From assembly GCA_017624955.1 (NCBI GenBank), contig JAGAMA010000040.1:59605-123604 (forward strand): a stretch of DNA of 64,000 nt, written 5' to 3'. Both the position numbers and the translations under genes were made by a program. Shown piece by piece: positions 43,269 through 51,773 of this stretch (within the stretch, counting starts at the first letter, position 1; each line of letters starts with the position of its first letter). The notes beneath the pieces are model-generated. The model saw only the letters and a program-made list of their open reading frames with translations, did not search any database and had not been told where the DNA came from. The stretch is from Alistipes sp. (lineage in GTDB: Bacteria; Bacteroidota; Bacteroidia; Bacteroidales; Rikenellaceae).

Positions 43269-43448
43269 TTACTCTGTCCATGCTCCGTCATTCCACGACT
43301 CGCCGGAGAAGTCGATGTTGTTAACTTCGTGTCCCGAAGTGGTCACGCCACTCTGCGGATTCTCCTGTACCACCGAACCGGCGAAAGTGCCCTCCAGTTC
43401 CACGCTGAAGAGCTTGGTTCGGGGTGTTGTGTAAATCTTCCGTTCCAT
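43269..43448 (-). CDS. Small conserved-type protein, 59 aa, upstream of a fimbrillin-like lipoprotein gene
   Basis: The reverse strand reads from ATG at 43448 to TAA at 43269. The protein begins MERKIYTTPRTKLFSVELEG and ends SWNDGAWTE, with a central SGHEVNNIDFSGE. No signal peptide or membrane segment is present. Short proteins of this style (a basic Y-x-x-P start, acidic Asp- and Trp-rich end) often precede fimbrillin-like genes in Bacteroidales; their role is unknown. The 18-base gap to the lipoprotein gene and the shared promoter at 43598-43628 support a two-gene operon. Confidence 0.7.
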   Translation of the reverse strand: MERKIYTTPRTKLFSVELEGTFAGSVVQENPQSGVTTSGHEVNNIDFSGESWNDGAWTE

Positions 43449-43597
43449 TTTGTTTGTGTTATTTTGTTATTAATTCTTAAATCCCTTGGTTTGCGTAGCC
43501 TTGCAATCGTTTGTCAATCAATTTGTTGCGAATTTATCACCGCGCCTCTCATGCCAAATCGGCCATTTTTCGGCCTTTTGTAGGGCATCATTTGGGG

Positions 43598-43628
43598 CAA
43601 AAATAGACGAAATAATGCAAAAAACCAA
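43598..43628 (-). promoter_or_regulatory. Promoter of the small protein/PI-PLC-like lipoprotein operon
   Basis: Reverse strand: TTTG (complement of 43625-43628), 19 bases, TATTTTTG (complement of 43598-43605). The predicted leader is about 145 bases, longer than others in the window. Confidence 0.6.
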
Positions 43629-43958
43629 AGACTTTTAGTCTTTTTTTACCCTTTTTGTCGCTTTTTTTTTCGATGCGCCCCTTTTGACCCTTTGTTGTCC
43701 TGATCTTCGTGCCTTCTGATGCGAAATCCGCACGCCGGGCCGTGTAGCGCAAAAGATCATTTTTTAACTTCGAAATATGCAGTAAATGAGTGGGATATAC
43801 TTTTGGGATTCCGGGGTGGCTTACACTTTTTTTAGTTATTCGGATGTCGCGGCGCTATTTGCGCTTTCGGGGAAGGAAAATCGGGTTCAAGAGATATGCT
43901 TTCTGTCAATTTTCGGACTAGCTCGATTCGGGAATAATCGGCCAAAAGTAGTCTAAAA

Positions 43959-43998
43959 AGCCCTAAAACAACCCCTCGAAAAAGGGCGTTTTAGGGCT
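43959..43998 (-). terminator. Intrinsic terminator of the parAB-mnmE operon
   Basis: Eleven-base perfect outer stem agccctaaaac / gttttagggct with an inner CCCT/AGGG stem, followed on the reverse strand by a TTTTTA tract. It lies 30 bases after the mnmE stop. Confidence 0.85.
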
Positions 43999-44027
43999 AT
44001 ACCTATATATTATATGTGATAATTTGA

Positions 44028-45365
44028 CTATTTTCCGATGCAGAAATGACCAAAAATGTGAGCTAAAACCTCCGAGGGAAGGATCACGCCACGCGCCGTA
44101 ATGGTGCCCAAGGCGTGGATAACGGCGCGGATTTCCTCGCTCAAAAGGTCGGTCGGCAGCCCCTCTTCGATGCCCCGAAGCGCGCCATCGAGGGCCTCGG
44201 AAGCCGTGTTCAGCGCCTCATAATGGCGGGCGTTGGAGACGATCGTCTGCTCCTCCTGCTCGGTCGGAACAACGGCGCACATCGCCCGACAAAGGCGGTC
44301 GATGCCCTCGCCCGTGCGTGCCGAAAGGGCGATCCAATCGGCGGGTAGGGTAGCATCGGGGGCGCAGTCGATCTTGTTGGCGACACAGATAAGCCGCTGA
44401 TCCGCGCGGAGCGTGAAGGGCGCGGTGGCGGGGAGTTGGGTGGCCTCGACCATCCAGATCACGATTTGTGCCCGCTCGATCGTTTGGCGTGTGCGCTCGA
44501 TGCCCATCTGCTCGAGGCGATCCTCCGTTGAGCGTAGGCCGGCCGTATCGAGGATGCGGAAGGGGAGACCCTCGATCGTCAGGCGCTCCTCGATCACATC
44601 GCGTGTCGTGCCGGCAATCTCCGAAACCATGGCACGATCCTCCTGCAGGAGCTGATTCATCAGGGTCGATTTACCGACATTCGGTGCTCCGACAATCGCC
44701 ACGGGGATACCCTCCTTGATGGCGTTTCCAAGGCGGAAGGAGCGTTTCAGGCGCTCGATCTCGCGGCCGATGGAGTGCATCGTCTCTTTAAGTTGCGTGC
44801 GCGAGGCAAACTCCACCTCCTCCTCGCCAAAGTCGAGCTCCAGCTCCAGCAGGGCGGTCAGTGAAAGCAGCTCGTCGCGGAGCTTATCGAGGGCCGAGGA
44901 GTATCCGCCACGCATCTGGTGCGTAGCGATGCGGTGAGCAGCCTCGGAGGTCGAGGCGATCAGGTCGGCAACGGCCTCCGCCTGTGCCAGGTCCATGCGC
45001 CCTGCGAGGTAGGCTCGGCGCGTAAATTCACCCGGCTCGGCCATGCGGGCACCCGCCTCGATGGCCAGGCGCAGCACCTCGCCGAGGATGTACGACGATC
45101 CGTGGCACGAAAACTCCACGGTATCTTCGCCCGTATAGCTGTTAGGGGCAAGAAAGAGGGTCGCCACAACCTCGTCGATCGGCTTATCCTGGTCGTGGAT
45201 TGTGCCGAAGTGTGCCGTGTGGCTCGGACATAGAGCGAGCGGCCGACGACCCCGAAAGAGGCGATCGGCAATCTCCACAGCCCGTCTGCCCGAGAGGCGA
45301 ATGAGGCTCAGTGCTCCCCCCGAAGCGGTGGCCGGGGCGATGATGGTATCCTGTTCGATCTGCAT
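44028..45365 (-). CDS. mnmE: tRNA modification GTPase MnmE
   Basis: 445 residues. The N-terminal formyl-tetrahydrofolate-binding domain starts DTIIAPATASGGALSLIRLSG. The inserted G domain has GAPNVGKST (P-loop), EIAGTTRD, DTAGLRST and NKID. The C-terminus is CIGK, the conserved catalytic Cys motif. With MnmG it makes the 5-carboxymethylaminomethyl modification of wobble uridine in tRNA. It is the last gene of the leftward operon; its ATG shares one base with the stop of mltD. Confidence 0.95.
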   Translation of the reverse strand: MQIEQDTIIAPATASGGALSLIRLSGRRAVEIADRLFRGRRPLALCPSHTAHFGTIHDQDKPIDEVVATLFLAPNSYTGEDTVEFSCHGSSYILGEVLRLAIEAGARMAEPGEFTRRAYLAGRMDLAQAEAVADLIASTSEAAHRIATHQMRGGYSSALDKLRDELLSLTALLELELDFGEEEVEFASRTQLKETMHSIGREIERLKRSFRLGNAIKEGIPVAIVGAPNVGKSTLMNQLLQEDRAMVSEIAGTTRDVIEERLTIEGLPFRILDTAGLRSTEDRLEQMGIERTRQTIERAQIVIWMVEATQLPATAPFTLRADQRLICVANKIDCAPDATLPADWIALSARTGEGIDRLCRAMCAVVPTEQEEQTIVSNARHYEALNTASEALDGALRGIEEGLPTDLLSEEIRAVIHALGTITARGVILPSEVLAHIFGHFCIGK

Positions 45366-46756
45366 TATTTCTCGATGCGCAGGCGCTGACCCTCGCGGAT
45401 GCGACCTGCGTTTTTGATGCCGTTCCAGCGCATCAATTGATTGACCGTCACGCCATAACGACGAGCGATGCCACCCAGCGTCTCGCCACGCTTGATGCGG
45501 TGGTAGGTGGTGCGCTTCTCGAGTCGCTTCTTATCCAGATTGACCGGATTGAGGTACTCCTTCAGGTAGGTCGAATCCTTGGCCATGATCTCGGCCTCGT
45601 GCTCGATATACTGATTGACATGGCGCTGCGGAAGAATCAGCGTGTAGGGCTTCGTCGAGGCGGGGATGATATCCATGCGGTACTGCGGATTCAGCAGGCG
45701 CAGGGTCTCCATATCGACATCGATCGTCGAGGCGATCTGCTCGAGGTGCATCACGCGATTGACATGAATCGTGTCCAGCGCAAGCGGAATCGGCGTGCGG
45801 GTCATCTCGATATTGTGCTCGCGGTGGTAGTTGTAGGCGTAGGTGGCGGCGATGAAGGCCGGCACATAGCCTCGTGTCTCGCGCGGCAGGTAGTAGTAGA
45901 TCTGCCAGAAGCTCTTGCCACCCGAGCGGGCGATGGCCTTGTTTACATTGCCCGGGCCGCAGTTGTAGGCGGCAATGGCCAGCGTCCAGTCGCCAAAGAT
46001 GCGATAGAGGTCTTTCATGAAGCGGATGGCGGCCTTTGTCGAGCGAATCGGGTCACGGCGCTCATCGACGAGCGTATTGACCTCCAGGCCGTAGCTCTTA
46101 CCCGTCGAGGGCATGAACTGCCACAGACCCACAGCACCGGCACGCGACACGGCATTGACCTGCAGGGCCGACTCGATGATCGGCAGGGCGCGCAGCTCGA
46201 TGGGCATATCGGCAGCCATCAGCTCATTCTCAATCAGCGGGAAATAGACCTGCGAAAGACCCAGGATGCGGCTCATCGTCCCCGGGGCGGTATCGACATA
46301 GCGGTTGATGTGGCCACGGACGATGTAGTTGTAGGCCAGCGGAATGGTCGATACGAGGTTCTTCAGGCGACGGGCATAGAGCGTGTCGCGCTGACGATCG
46401 GCCACCGAGTCCTTGCCGATGATCTGCAACGAATCCGAGAGGATGTAGTGGCGGAAATACTCGTCGTATTGAATCTCCTGGCGCAGCTCATGCCACTCGG
46501 CAATGAGCGAATCGACCTGGGCGGGCGAGAGGTTGAGTGTCAGGTCGTTGATCACGGGCTTTTCAACTACCGTATCCTGTACCGTGACGGGCTCCACGAT
46601 CGGCTTTTTCTCGTCGGCGGGTACCTTGACAGCCTCGACCTGCTCGGTCTTACGCTTGCGTTTGCGCTCTTTTTTGCGGTTAAAAAGGCCATCGGCAGCA
46701 AAGGCCGTATCGGTCACGAGTGCCGCAAAGAGCAGCAGCGTAAGGAGTCTTTTCAT
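45365..46756 (-). CDS. mltD: Lytic murein transglycosylase, MltD-like, with LysM
   Basis: 463 residues from the ATG at 46756; an upstream ATG at 46987 overlaps the DUF5683 gene. Signal peptide MKRLLTLLLFAALVTDTAFA, then a basic linker (KKERKRKRK). The SLT domain (about 160-330) has catalytic Glu in ALPIIESALQVNAVSRAGAVGLWQFMPSTG and AIAAYNCGPGNVNKAI. A C-terminal LysM (HRIKRGETLGGIARRYGVTVNQLMRWNG) binds peptidoglycan. It cleaves glycan strands to 1,6-anhydro products in the periplasm. It fits the common Bacteroidetes order parA-parB-DUF5683-mltD. Confidence 0.9.
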   Translation of the reverse strand: MKRLLTLLLFAALVTDTAFAADGLFNRKKERKRKRKTEQVEAVKVPADEKKPIVEPVTVQDTVVEKPVINDLTLNLSPAQVDSLIAEWHELRQEIQYDEYFRHYILSDSLQIIGKDSVADRQRDTLYARRLKNLVSTIPLAYNYIVRGHINRYVDTAPGTMSRILGLSQVYFPLIENELMAADMPIELRALPIIESALQVNAVSRAGAVGLWQFMPSTGKSYGLEVNTLVDERRDPIRSTKAAIRFMKDLYRIFGDWTLAIAAYNCGPGNVNKAIARSGGKSFWQIYYYLPRETRGYVPAFIAATYAYNYHREHNIEMTRTPIPLALDTIHVNRVMHLEQIASTIDVDMETLRLLNPQYRMDIIPASTKPYTLILPQRHVNQYIEHEAEIMAKDSTYLKEYLNPVNLDKKRLEKRTTYHRIKRGETLGGIARRYGVTVNQLMRWNGIKNAGRIREGQRLRIEK

Positions 46757-46797
46757 GGTGTTTGGGTGTCGAAAAAAAGTGTTAAATTGGGGATTGA

Positions 46798-48030
46798 TTA
46801 AAAGGTAAGGCCGATGTTGAAGCCGATGACGGGGCGATGGTTGCCCTCGGTCGGCACAAAGGCGTAATCGACCATCGGTTCGATGTTCATCGAGAGGTCG
46901 TCCGAAACGTCGTAGTCGCGCAGGTGGGCATCGACATGGGCATCGACAATCTGCAGGATGTAGAGTCCGCCCGTGAGGATGATACACAGGTCGCGGTTAC
47001 GACGGTAGTTGTTGCGTAGGTTCTTGATGAAGTTTGAGGAGTAACGCCCTCGGAACTCGTCGGTCGGGCCGTTGGGGTACTTCTCGGGGTGCTGTTCGTA
47101 GTCGGCCAGGAGCGAGTAGGCCTTCTTGAAGCGCTGGAAACCGCGGTTGTTCCAGTCGATGCAGTAGCCCAGCGTGGCAAAGCCGCCAATGACAAAGGGT
47201 ACCTTCCAGTAGCTCTTGTTGTAGACCTGTCCGGCACCCGGGCAGATGCAGGCAAGCGTGGTGGCCTTCTTGACCGTGGAGACCTCGTTGGTCGAGTAGT
47301 TCACGGCGGCATCGCCGATGAAATAGACATAGGAGGCGATTGTCAGACCGAGGTAGATCTGTCGCTTGGTGTTGCTGCGGATCATCTTCGTCTGCAGGGC
47401 ATCGAGCTCCGGCGTGCGGTTCATCGAAACGTCGGTCAGCTGGTCGTAGGTGCGCTTCAGGGGCTTGTACTTGTTGTTCTCGTTGATGTAGAGCGCCAAG
47501 CCGCCGGCCAGCGTACCGTAGAGAATCGGGAGCTTCCAATACTGCTTGTTGTAGATCTGGCCATAGCCCGGAACGATGGCCGACATCCAGCTGACACGCG
47601 AAAGTCCCATCGAGTCGCTCATGAACCAACCCTTGTGGAAGAAACGCTTCGTGGTGTCGCGTTTAACGCCCTGCATCAGCACCTCGGCCATGGCGATCGA
47701 GTCGAGGGTTGTCAGGTCGTCCGTGCGCACCTCGCGCAGCGCCACCGAGTCGGCCTCAAACTCGGCCGTAAAGATCGAGTCGGCATCTTCGTAGAGACGA
47801 CTCAGGGCTGCCGAGTCGGCCTTGATGCGGAGCGAGTCGGCACGTTGCTGCATACCTCCGCGTACGATCGTGCGCTTACCGCGCGGCATCGTGATAATCG
47901 GTTTTTGGCCCGTCAGCATGTATTGCTCGGCGAGCTGTTGCGGGGTTTGTGCCTCGACGGGCATGACGAATGCCGTGGCGAAAATCGTCACCACGCACAG
48001 TAGCCATCTTTGTAGGATTCCCCTGCTCAT
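46798..48030 (-). CDS. DUF5683 domain protein
   Basis: 410 residues. A signal peptide ends near VEAQ. The C-terminal 260 residues match the DUF5683 family of Bacteroidetes, with two repeats of the type SAIVPGYGQIYNKQYWKLPILYG and CICPGAGQVYNKSYWKVPFVIGG, each followed by hydrophobic segments. The family is predicted to be membrane associated; its function is unknown. It sits between parB (8-base gap) and mltD (41-base gap), which hints at a link between chromosome partition and envelope growth but does not prove one. Confidence 0.85.
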   Translation of the reverse strand: MSRGILQRWLLCVVTIFATAFVMPVEAQTPQQLAEQYMLTGQKPIITMPRGKRTIVRGGMQQRADSLRIKADSAALSRLYEDADSIFTAEFEADSVALREVRTDDLTTLDSIAMAEVLMQGVKRDTTKRFFHKGWFMSDSMGLSRVSWMSAIVPGYGQIYNKQYWKLPILYGTLAGGLALYINENNKYKPLKRTYDQLTDVSMNRTPELDALQTKMIRSNTKRQIYLGLTIASYVYFIGDAAVNYSTNEVSTVKKATTLACICPGAGQVYNKSYWKVPFVIGGFATLGYCIDWNNRGFQRFKKAYSLLADYEQHPEKYPNGPTDEFRGRYSSNFIKNLRNNYRRNRDLCIILTGGLYILQIVDAHVDAHLRDYDVSDDLSMNIEPMVDYAFVPTEGNHRPVIGFNIGLTF

Positions 48031-48038
48031 TGCGCTGC

Positions 48039-48905
48039 TTACTTGCTAAGACGTTGAATCATCTCGTCGATCTCGGCATCGCTACGGAAGCCGATCGTAA
48101 TCTTGCCGCCACCGCTCTTGGCGCGCTTGATCGAGATCTCCGAGGTGAAGAGCTGCTCGAGGCGCTCGACAAGGCGCAGGTAGCTCTCGGGATACTCCTC
48201 CTCCTCATTTTCGCGTTCGGGCATCACGGCCTTCTCGTTCAACGAGCGTACCAGCTCCTCGGTCTGGCGTACCGAAAGGCCCTTTTTGAGGCACTTCTTG
48301 ACCAGACGTACCTGTTCCTCGGCGGGTGCTCCGGCGATGGCCTTGGCGTGGCCCATCGAGATCAGACCCTCCTTCAGGGCGAGCTGCACCTCGTTCGGGA
48401 GCTTCAGCAGACGGAGGTAGTTGGCCACCGACGAACGCTTCTTGCCCACCTTCTCCGAGAGGGCATCCTGCGTGAGGTTGCACTCCTCCAGGAGGCGCTG
48501 CATGCCGAGGGCAATCTCAATGGCGTTGAGATCCTGGCGCTGGATATTCTCCACCAGGGCCATGGCGTGCAGATTCTCGTCGTCCACCTCACGGACATAG
48601 GCCGGCAGGGTCTCCAGGTTGGCACGCTGTGCCGCACGCCAGCGACGCTCACCGCTGATGATGATGTATTTCTCATCCTCGGCCTTGCGTACCGTGATGG
48701 GCTGAATGATGCCTAACTGGCGGATCGAGTCGGCCAACTCGTCGAGGGCCTCCTCGTCAAACTCCGTGCGGGGCTGTGTGGGGTTGGGGATGATCTTGCC
48801 GATCTCGATTTCGAGCATCTTGCTCATCGGTGCGGCCTTCAGGTCGATCTTCTCGGTGCCGAAGATGGCATCCAGACCGCGGCCTAATCCCTTCTGTTTC
48901 TTCAT
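48039..48905 (-). CDS. parB: Chromosome partitioning protein ParB
   Basis: 288 residues with the ParB/Spo0J layout. The N-terminal CTPase/nuclease-fold domain contains NPTQPRTEFDEEALDELADSI, then GERRWRAAQRA (nucleotide-binding box) and the helix-turn-helix TQDALSEKVGKKRSSVANYLRLLKLP. A C-terminal dimerisation segment follows. It binds parS and helps segregate the chromosome. No exact parS site was recognised in this window. It is three bases after parA. Confidence 0.93.
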   Translation of the reverse strand: MKKQKGLGRGLDAIFGTEKIDLKAAPMSKMLEIEIGKIIPNPTQPRTEFDEEALDELADSIRQLGIIQPITVRKAEDEKYIIISGERRWRAAQRANLETLPAYVREVDDENLHAMALVENIQRQDLNAIEIALGMQRLLEECNLTQDALSEKVGKKRSSVANYLRLLKLPNEVQLALKEGLISMGHAKAIAGAPAEEQVRLVKKCLKKGLSVRQTEELVRSLNEKAVMPERENEEEEYPESYLRLVERLEQLFTSEISIKRAKSGGGKITIGFRSDAEIDEMIQRLSK

Positions 48906-48908
48906 GAT

Positions 48909-49703
48909 TTATGCTTCTTGTTCGTTTTTCTTTGCTTTGGCGGCGCGACGGTTGCGCTTCAGGAACTCGCGCGCAAGCTGCAGGTAGCTCACTGAGCCGG
49001 CGGCCGAGGCATCGTACAACATGACGGGCTTGCCGTGCGAGGGGGCCTCGCCAAGGCGGATGTTGCGCTGGATGATCGTCTCGTAGGCCAACTCGCCGAA
49101 GTGGTTGCGCACCTCATTGACCACCTGGTTGTTCAGGCGGTTGCGCATGTACATCGTGAGCAGGAAGCCCTCGATCTCGAGCGACGGGTTGAGCGAGGAT
49201 TTTACCTTGCGAATCGTCGAGAGGAGCTTCGAAAGACCCTCCAGAGCGAGGTATTCGCACTGCACGGGGATCAGCACCGAGTCCGAAGCGGTGAGGATGT
49301 TGAGCGTCGTGTAGCCCAGCGAGGGGGAGCAGTCGATAAAGATGTAGTCAAACTTCTCGCGCACGCTGTCCACGATCTGTTTCATCACATGGTGGGCCTG
49401 CTCGCGCGTGGCCAGCTCCGTCTCGGCGGCTACCAGGTCGATCGACGAGGGGAGTACCCAGAGGTTTTTGACATCTTCGCTCTTGAGGATTACCTCCTCG
49501 GCCGTACGCTCGCCCGAGATGCATTCGTAGATGCCCTCCAGGTCGATATCGAAGCCGAGACCCGAGGTGGCATTGGCCTGCGGATCGGCATCGAGCAGCA
49601 GAACCTTCTTGCCCAGCAGGGCGAGTGAAGCGGCCAGGTTGATGGCCGTCGTGGTCTTGCCGACGCCTCCCTTTTGGTTTGCCAGTGCGATAACTTTTGC
49701 CAT
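48909..49703 (-). CDS. parA: Chromosome partitioning ATPase ParA (Soj)
   Basis: 264 residues with the deviant Walker [19 protein letters not shown], the A' motif [16 protein letters not shown] and Walker [10 protein letters not shown]. The family is a nucleoid-bound ATPase that moves ParB-parS complexes. It is the first gene of the leftward operon with parB, the DUF5683 gene, mltD and mnmE, divergent from the CPBP protease gene. A TATTTTTG element on the reverse strand (complement of 49778-49785) may be its -7 box. Confidence 0.94.
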   Translation of the reverse strand: MAKVIALANQKGGVGKTTTAINLAASLALLGKKVLLLDADPQANATSGLGFDIDLEGIYECISGERTAEEVILKSEDVKNLWVLPSSIDLVAAETELATREQAHHVMKQIVDSVREKFDYIFIDCSPSLGYTTLNILTASDSVLIPVQCEYLALEGLSKLLSTIRKVKSSLNPSLEIEGFLLTMYMRNRLNNQVVNEVRNHFGELAYETIIQRNIRLGEAPSHGKPVMLYDASAAGSVSYLQLAREFLKRNRRAAKAKKNEQEA

Positions 49704-49839
49704 ATTGTTTTCTTGCTCTTTTGCTTATGGGTTGTTCTACTATGGTGCATCGGCTCGAAAAAGGCCATAATGCGGGACAAAAATAGTGAATTTCCCGCAA
49801 TATTCCATCCTAAAAACGGAAAACCTCAAGAAAATTGTC

Positions 49840-49847
49840 TATCTTTG
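49840..49847 (+). promoter_or_regulatory. Putative -7 element of the CPBP protease gene
   Basis: TATCTTTG, 27 bases before the ATG at 49875. The -33 part is not convincing. Confidence 0.4.
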
Positions 49848-49874
49848 AAACATTAAAACCAAGATTGAGGAGTT

Positions 49875-50816
49875 ATGAGCACAGAAACGAAAAATAATGA
49901 GGAGGCTCGGTGGATGGAAAACCGCCTCTTTCCCTCGATTGGCGACTTGTTGGCGATGCTGGGTGTCTTCTTCGCATCGCAGATTGCCGTGACGCTGATC
50001 GCCATGCTTGTCCTGCTCTTTTCGGGGCAGGGGTTGGTCGATCTCGACCCGCAGTCGAAGGGGCTGTTTTTGGCCCTCGTGAGCCTCGTCTCGTTGAGCG
50101 CCACGTCGGTCATTATCTGGCGTTATCGCCGTTGGCGCAAAGCACCGAAAATCCACATTGCGTTGGGCGTTAAGGGGCTTAATCCGCTGCTCGTCGGGTG
50201 GTGCTTCCTGCTGATGATGGCCTCGGTCGTGGTGCTTGAACCGCTCTATGAACTGCTGCCCGTGCCGAACCAGGATTTCGGGCGCGGTTTTTGGGCCTTT
50301 ATGGCCGTGGTGGTGATCGCTCCCTGCATGGAGGAGTGGGTCTGCAGAGGGCAGATTTTCGGCTCGCTCAGAACCCGTTTCGGGGTGGTCAGATCGATCC
50401 TCCTCTCGGCCCTTGTTTTCGGCCTGATGCATGTGCAGCCGGTGCCCGTGATCAACGCCTTTGTGCTGGGTCTGGTGTTGGCGTTTATCTACCACGCAAC
50501 CAACTCGTTGTGGGCTCCGATTCTGCTCCATGCCCTGAACAACGGAACGGCCTATTTCCTGACCCTTGCCGGCTATGGCGAAAGCTCGTTCAGCTCCCTC
50601 TTTGGCGACCATCGAACGCTCTATTTGATCTTCTATGCCGGAGCTGTGCTGCTGGTGGTGGGATCGCTCACGGCTATCTGGCGATTGCTGCATCGTCCGA
50701 GTGAAGAGAAGGTCGCTGTTGCGGAGTCCGGCGAGGCTGCCCAAATCACCGATGTAAGCCCCGCTTCGGAGGCCGAAAAAGTGCCCGAGGAGCAGAAAAT
50801 TGACCCCTCGATGTAA
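49875..50816 (+). CDS. CPBP family intramembrane metalloprotease
   Basis: 313 residues with about eight membrane helices. The Abi/CAAX-protease motifs are present: EEWVCRGQIFGSL (Glu-Glu-x3-Arg), FGLMHVQPVPVINAF (motif 2 His), and APILLHALNN (motif 3 His and Asn). These are the zinc-binding and catalytic residues of the family. The C-terminal 50 residues are an acidic, disordered cytoplasmic tail. The family includes prenyl-protein proteases and immunity proteins. No prenylated substrate or bacteriocin gene is nearby. Confidence 0.88.
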   Translation: MSTETKNNEEARWMENRLFPSIGDLLAMLGVFFASQIAVTLIAMLVLLFSGQGLVDLDPQSKGLFLALVSLVSLSATSVIIWRYRRWRKAPKIHIALGVKGLNPLLVGWCFLLMMASVVVLEPLYELLPVPNQDFGRGFWAFMAVVVIAPCMEEWVCRGQIFGSLRTRFGVVRSILLSALVFGLMHVQPVPVINAFVLGLVLAFIYHATNSLWAPILLHALNNGTAYFLTLAGYGESSFSSLFGDHRTLYLIFYAGAVLLVVGSLTAIWRLLHRPSEEKVAVAESGEAAQITDVSPASEAEKVPEEQKIDPSM

Positions 50817-50856
50817 TAAACCGCCTACGGCGTGCGTTATTTTCCCGAAAAAAGAG

Positions 50857-50864
50857 TATCTTTG
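50857..50864 (+). promoter_or_regulatory. Promoter -7 element placed directly before a start codon
   Basis: TATCTTTG at 50857-50864, with the start codon at 50873. Transcription would begin only a few bases before the ATG, implying a leaderless or nearly leaderless mRNA for the SurA-like lipoprotein. Confidence 0.5.
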
Positions 50865-50872
50865 CCCTTTGT

Positions 50873-51748
50873 ATGCGACGCACGAACCGATACATAGTCT
50901 GTACCCTTGCGTTGCTCCTGGCTGCTTGTCAGGAGCTTCCGCGTTATTTTGCGGGTGAAGAGGTGTTGGCCAGGGTGGGCGAGAAGGAGCTCGTAGCCGA
51001 GGAGTTACGCCGCTCGATTCCGAGTGGTCTTTCGGAGAGCGACTCGTCGGCCTATGCCCATGTCTTTGTCGATCGCTGGGTGCGCCGTCAGCTCAAGATT
51101 CGGGAGGCCGAGCAGCTCTTCTCCTCGTCGGTGGCCGATATCGACCGCCAGGTGGAGGAGTATCGCCAGTCGCTCCTGATTCGTAAGCTCGATCAGTTCT
51201 ATGTCGATCGCCTGGTCGATACGACCTTTACGGCCGAGGAGTTGGAGGCTTACTACAACAGCCACAAATCGGACTTCAAGCTCGATCGCCCGATCGTCAA
51301 GGGGTGTGTGGTGCGTGTGCCGAAGGGGTATCGTCAGCGTGCACGATTGAAGGAGCTGATGGCCTCGAAGCAGGAGGCGCGCCAGCAGGATTTCCGCGAT
51401 ATCTGCCTCAAGCAGGAGTTCCGTTTCGAGGAGTACACCGAAGGGTGGGTCGATTGGAGCGACTTTTTGAATCAGCTGCCCACGATGCGCTCGGAGAGCT
51501 ACGATGCCTTGTTGAACAAGACGGGCATCCAGGAGATGAGCGATCGGGAGAACTACTACTACTTCCGCATCGACGAGGTGCGTCGTGCGGGGGATGTCGT
51601 GCCGCTCGAAAGGTTGCAGCAGACGATTCGCCGCATCCTCTTCAACGGTCGCCAGCAGCAGGTGATCCGCGACCATGAGGAGCAGCTCTACAACGCCTCG
51701 ATGGAGGAGGGGGCTGTGCGGCTCTATACCCCCGACGAGGAGAATTAA
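50873..51748 (+). CDS. SurA/PrsA-like chaperone lipoprotein without a clear PPIase domain
   Basis: 291 residues. The lipoprotein signal is MRRTNRYIVCTLALLLAAC with Cys19. The mature part follows the SurA N-terminal pattern (EVLARVGEKELVAEELRRSIPSG, FVDRWVRRQLKIREAE) and a parvulin-like spacing (FTAEELEAYYNSHKSDFKL). The parvulin active-site block is weak. It likely acts as a periplasmic chaperone for outer-membrane proteins. It is 25 bases upstream of a full SurA-like gene, and the three genes 50873-55666 form one operon. Confidence 0.72.
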   Translation: MRRTNRYIVCTLALLLAACQELPRYFAGEEVLARVGEKELVAEELRRSIPSGLSESDSSAYAHVFVDRWVRRQLKIREAEQLFSSSVADIDRQVEEYRQSLLIRKLDQFYVDRLVDTTFTAEELEAYYNSHKSDFKLDRPIVKGCVVRVPKGYRQRARLKELMASKQEARQQDFRDICLKQEFRFEEYTEGWVDWSDFLNQLPTMRSESYDALLNKTGIQEMSDRENYYYFRIDEVRRAGDVVPLERLQQTIRRILFNGRQQQVIRDHEEQLYNASMEEGAVRLYTPDEEN

Positions 51749-51773
51749 CAACGGATAAAAACAGAAAGAAGAT

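Larger units (their letters stand above)
43449..44027. other. Intergenic region with a promoter and a terminator
   Basis: 579 bases without a supported gene. Contents are the promoter for the leftward 43448-40785 operon, T-rich tracts near 43640-43680, and the mnmE terminator at 43959-43998. No tRNA fold or repeat array was recognised between 43700 and 43950. Confidence 0.6.

Noticed and set aside
43449-44027. tRNA or other structured RNA gene in the gap
   Set aside because: Only the mnmE terminator hairpin and a promoter were found. No cloverleaf or conserved T-loop GTTCRANNC in a suitable context was seen.
48039-49703. Replication origin or parS near parAB
   Set aside because: No parS-like TGTTNCACGTGAAACA sequence, DnaA-box cluster or dnaA gene was recognised by eye.
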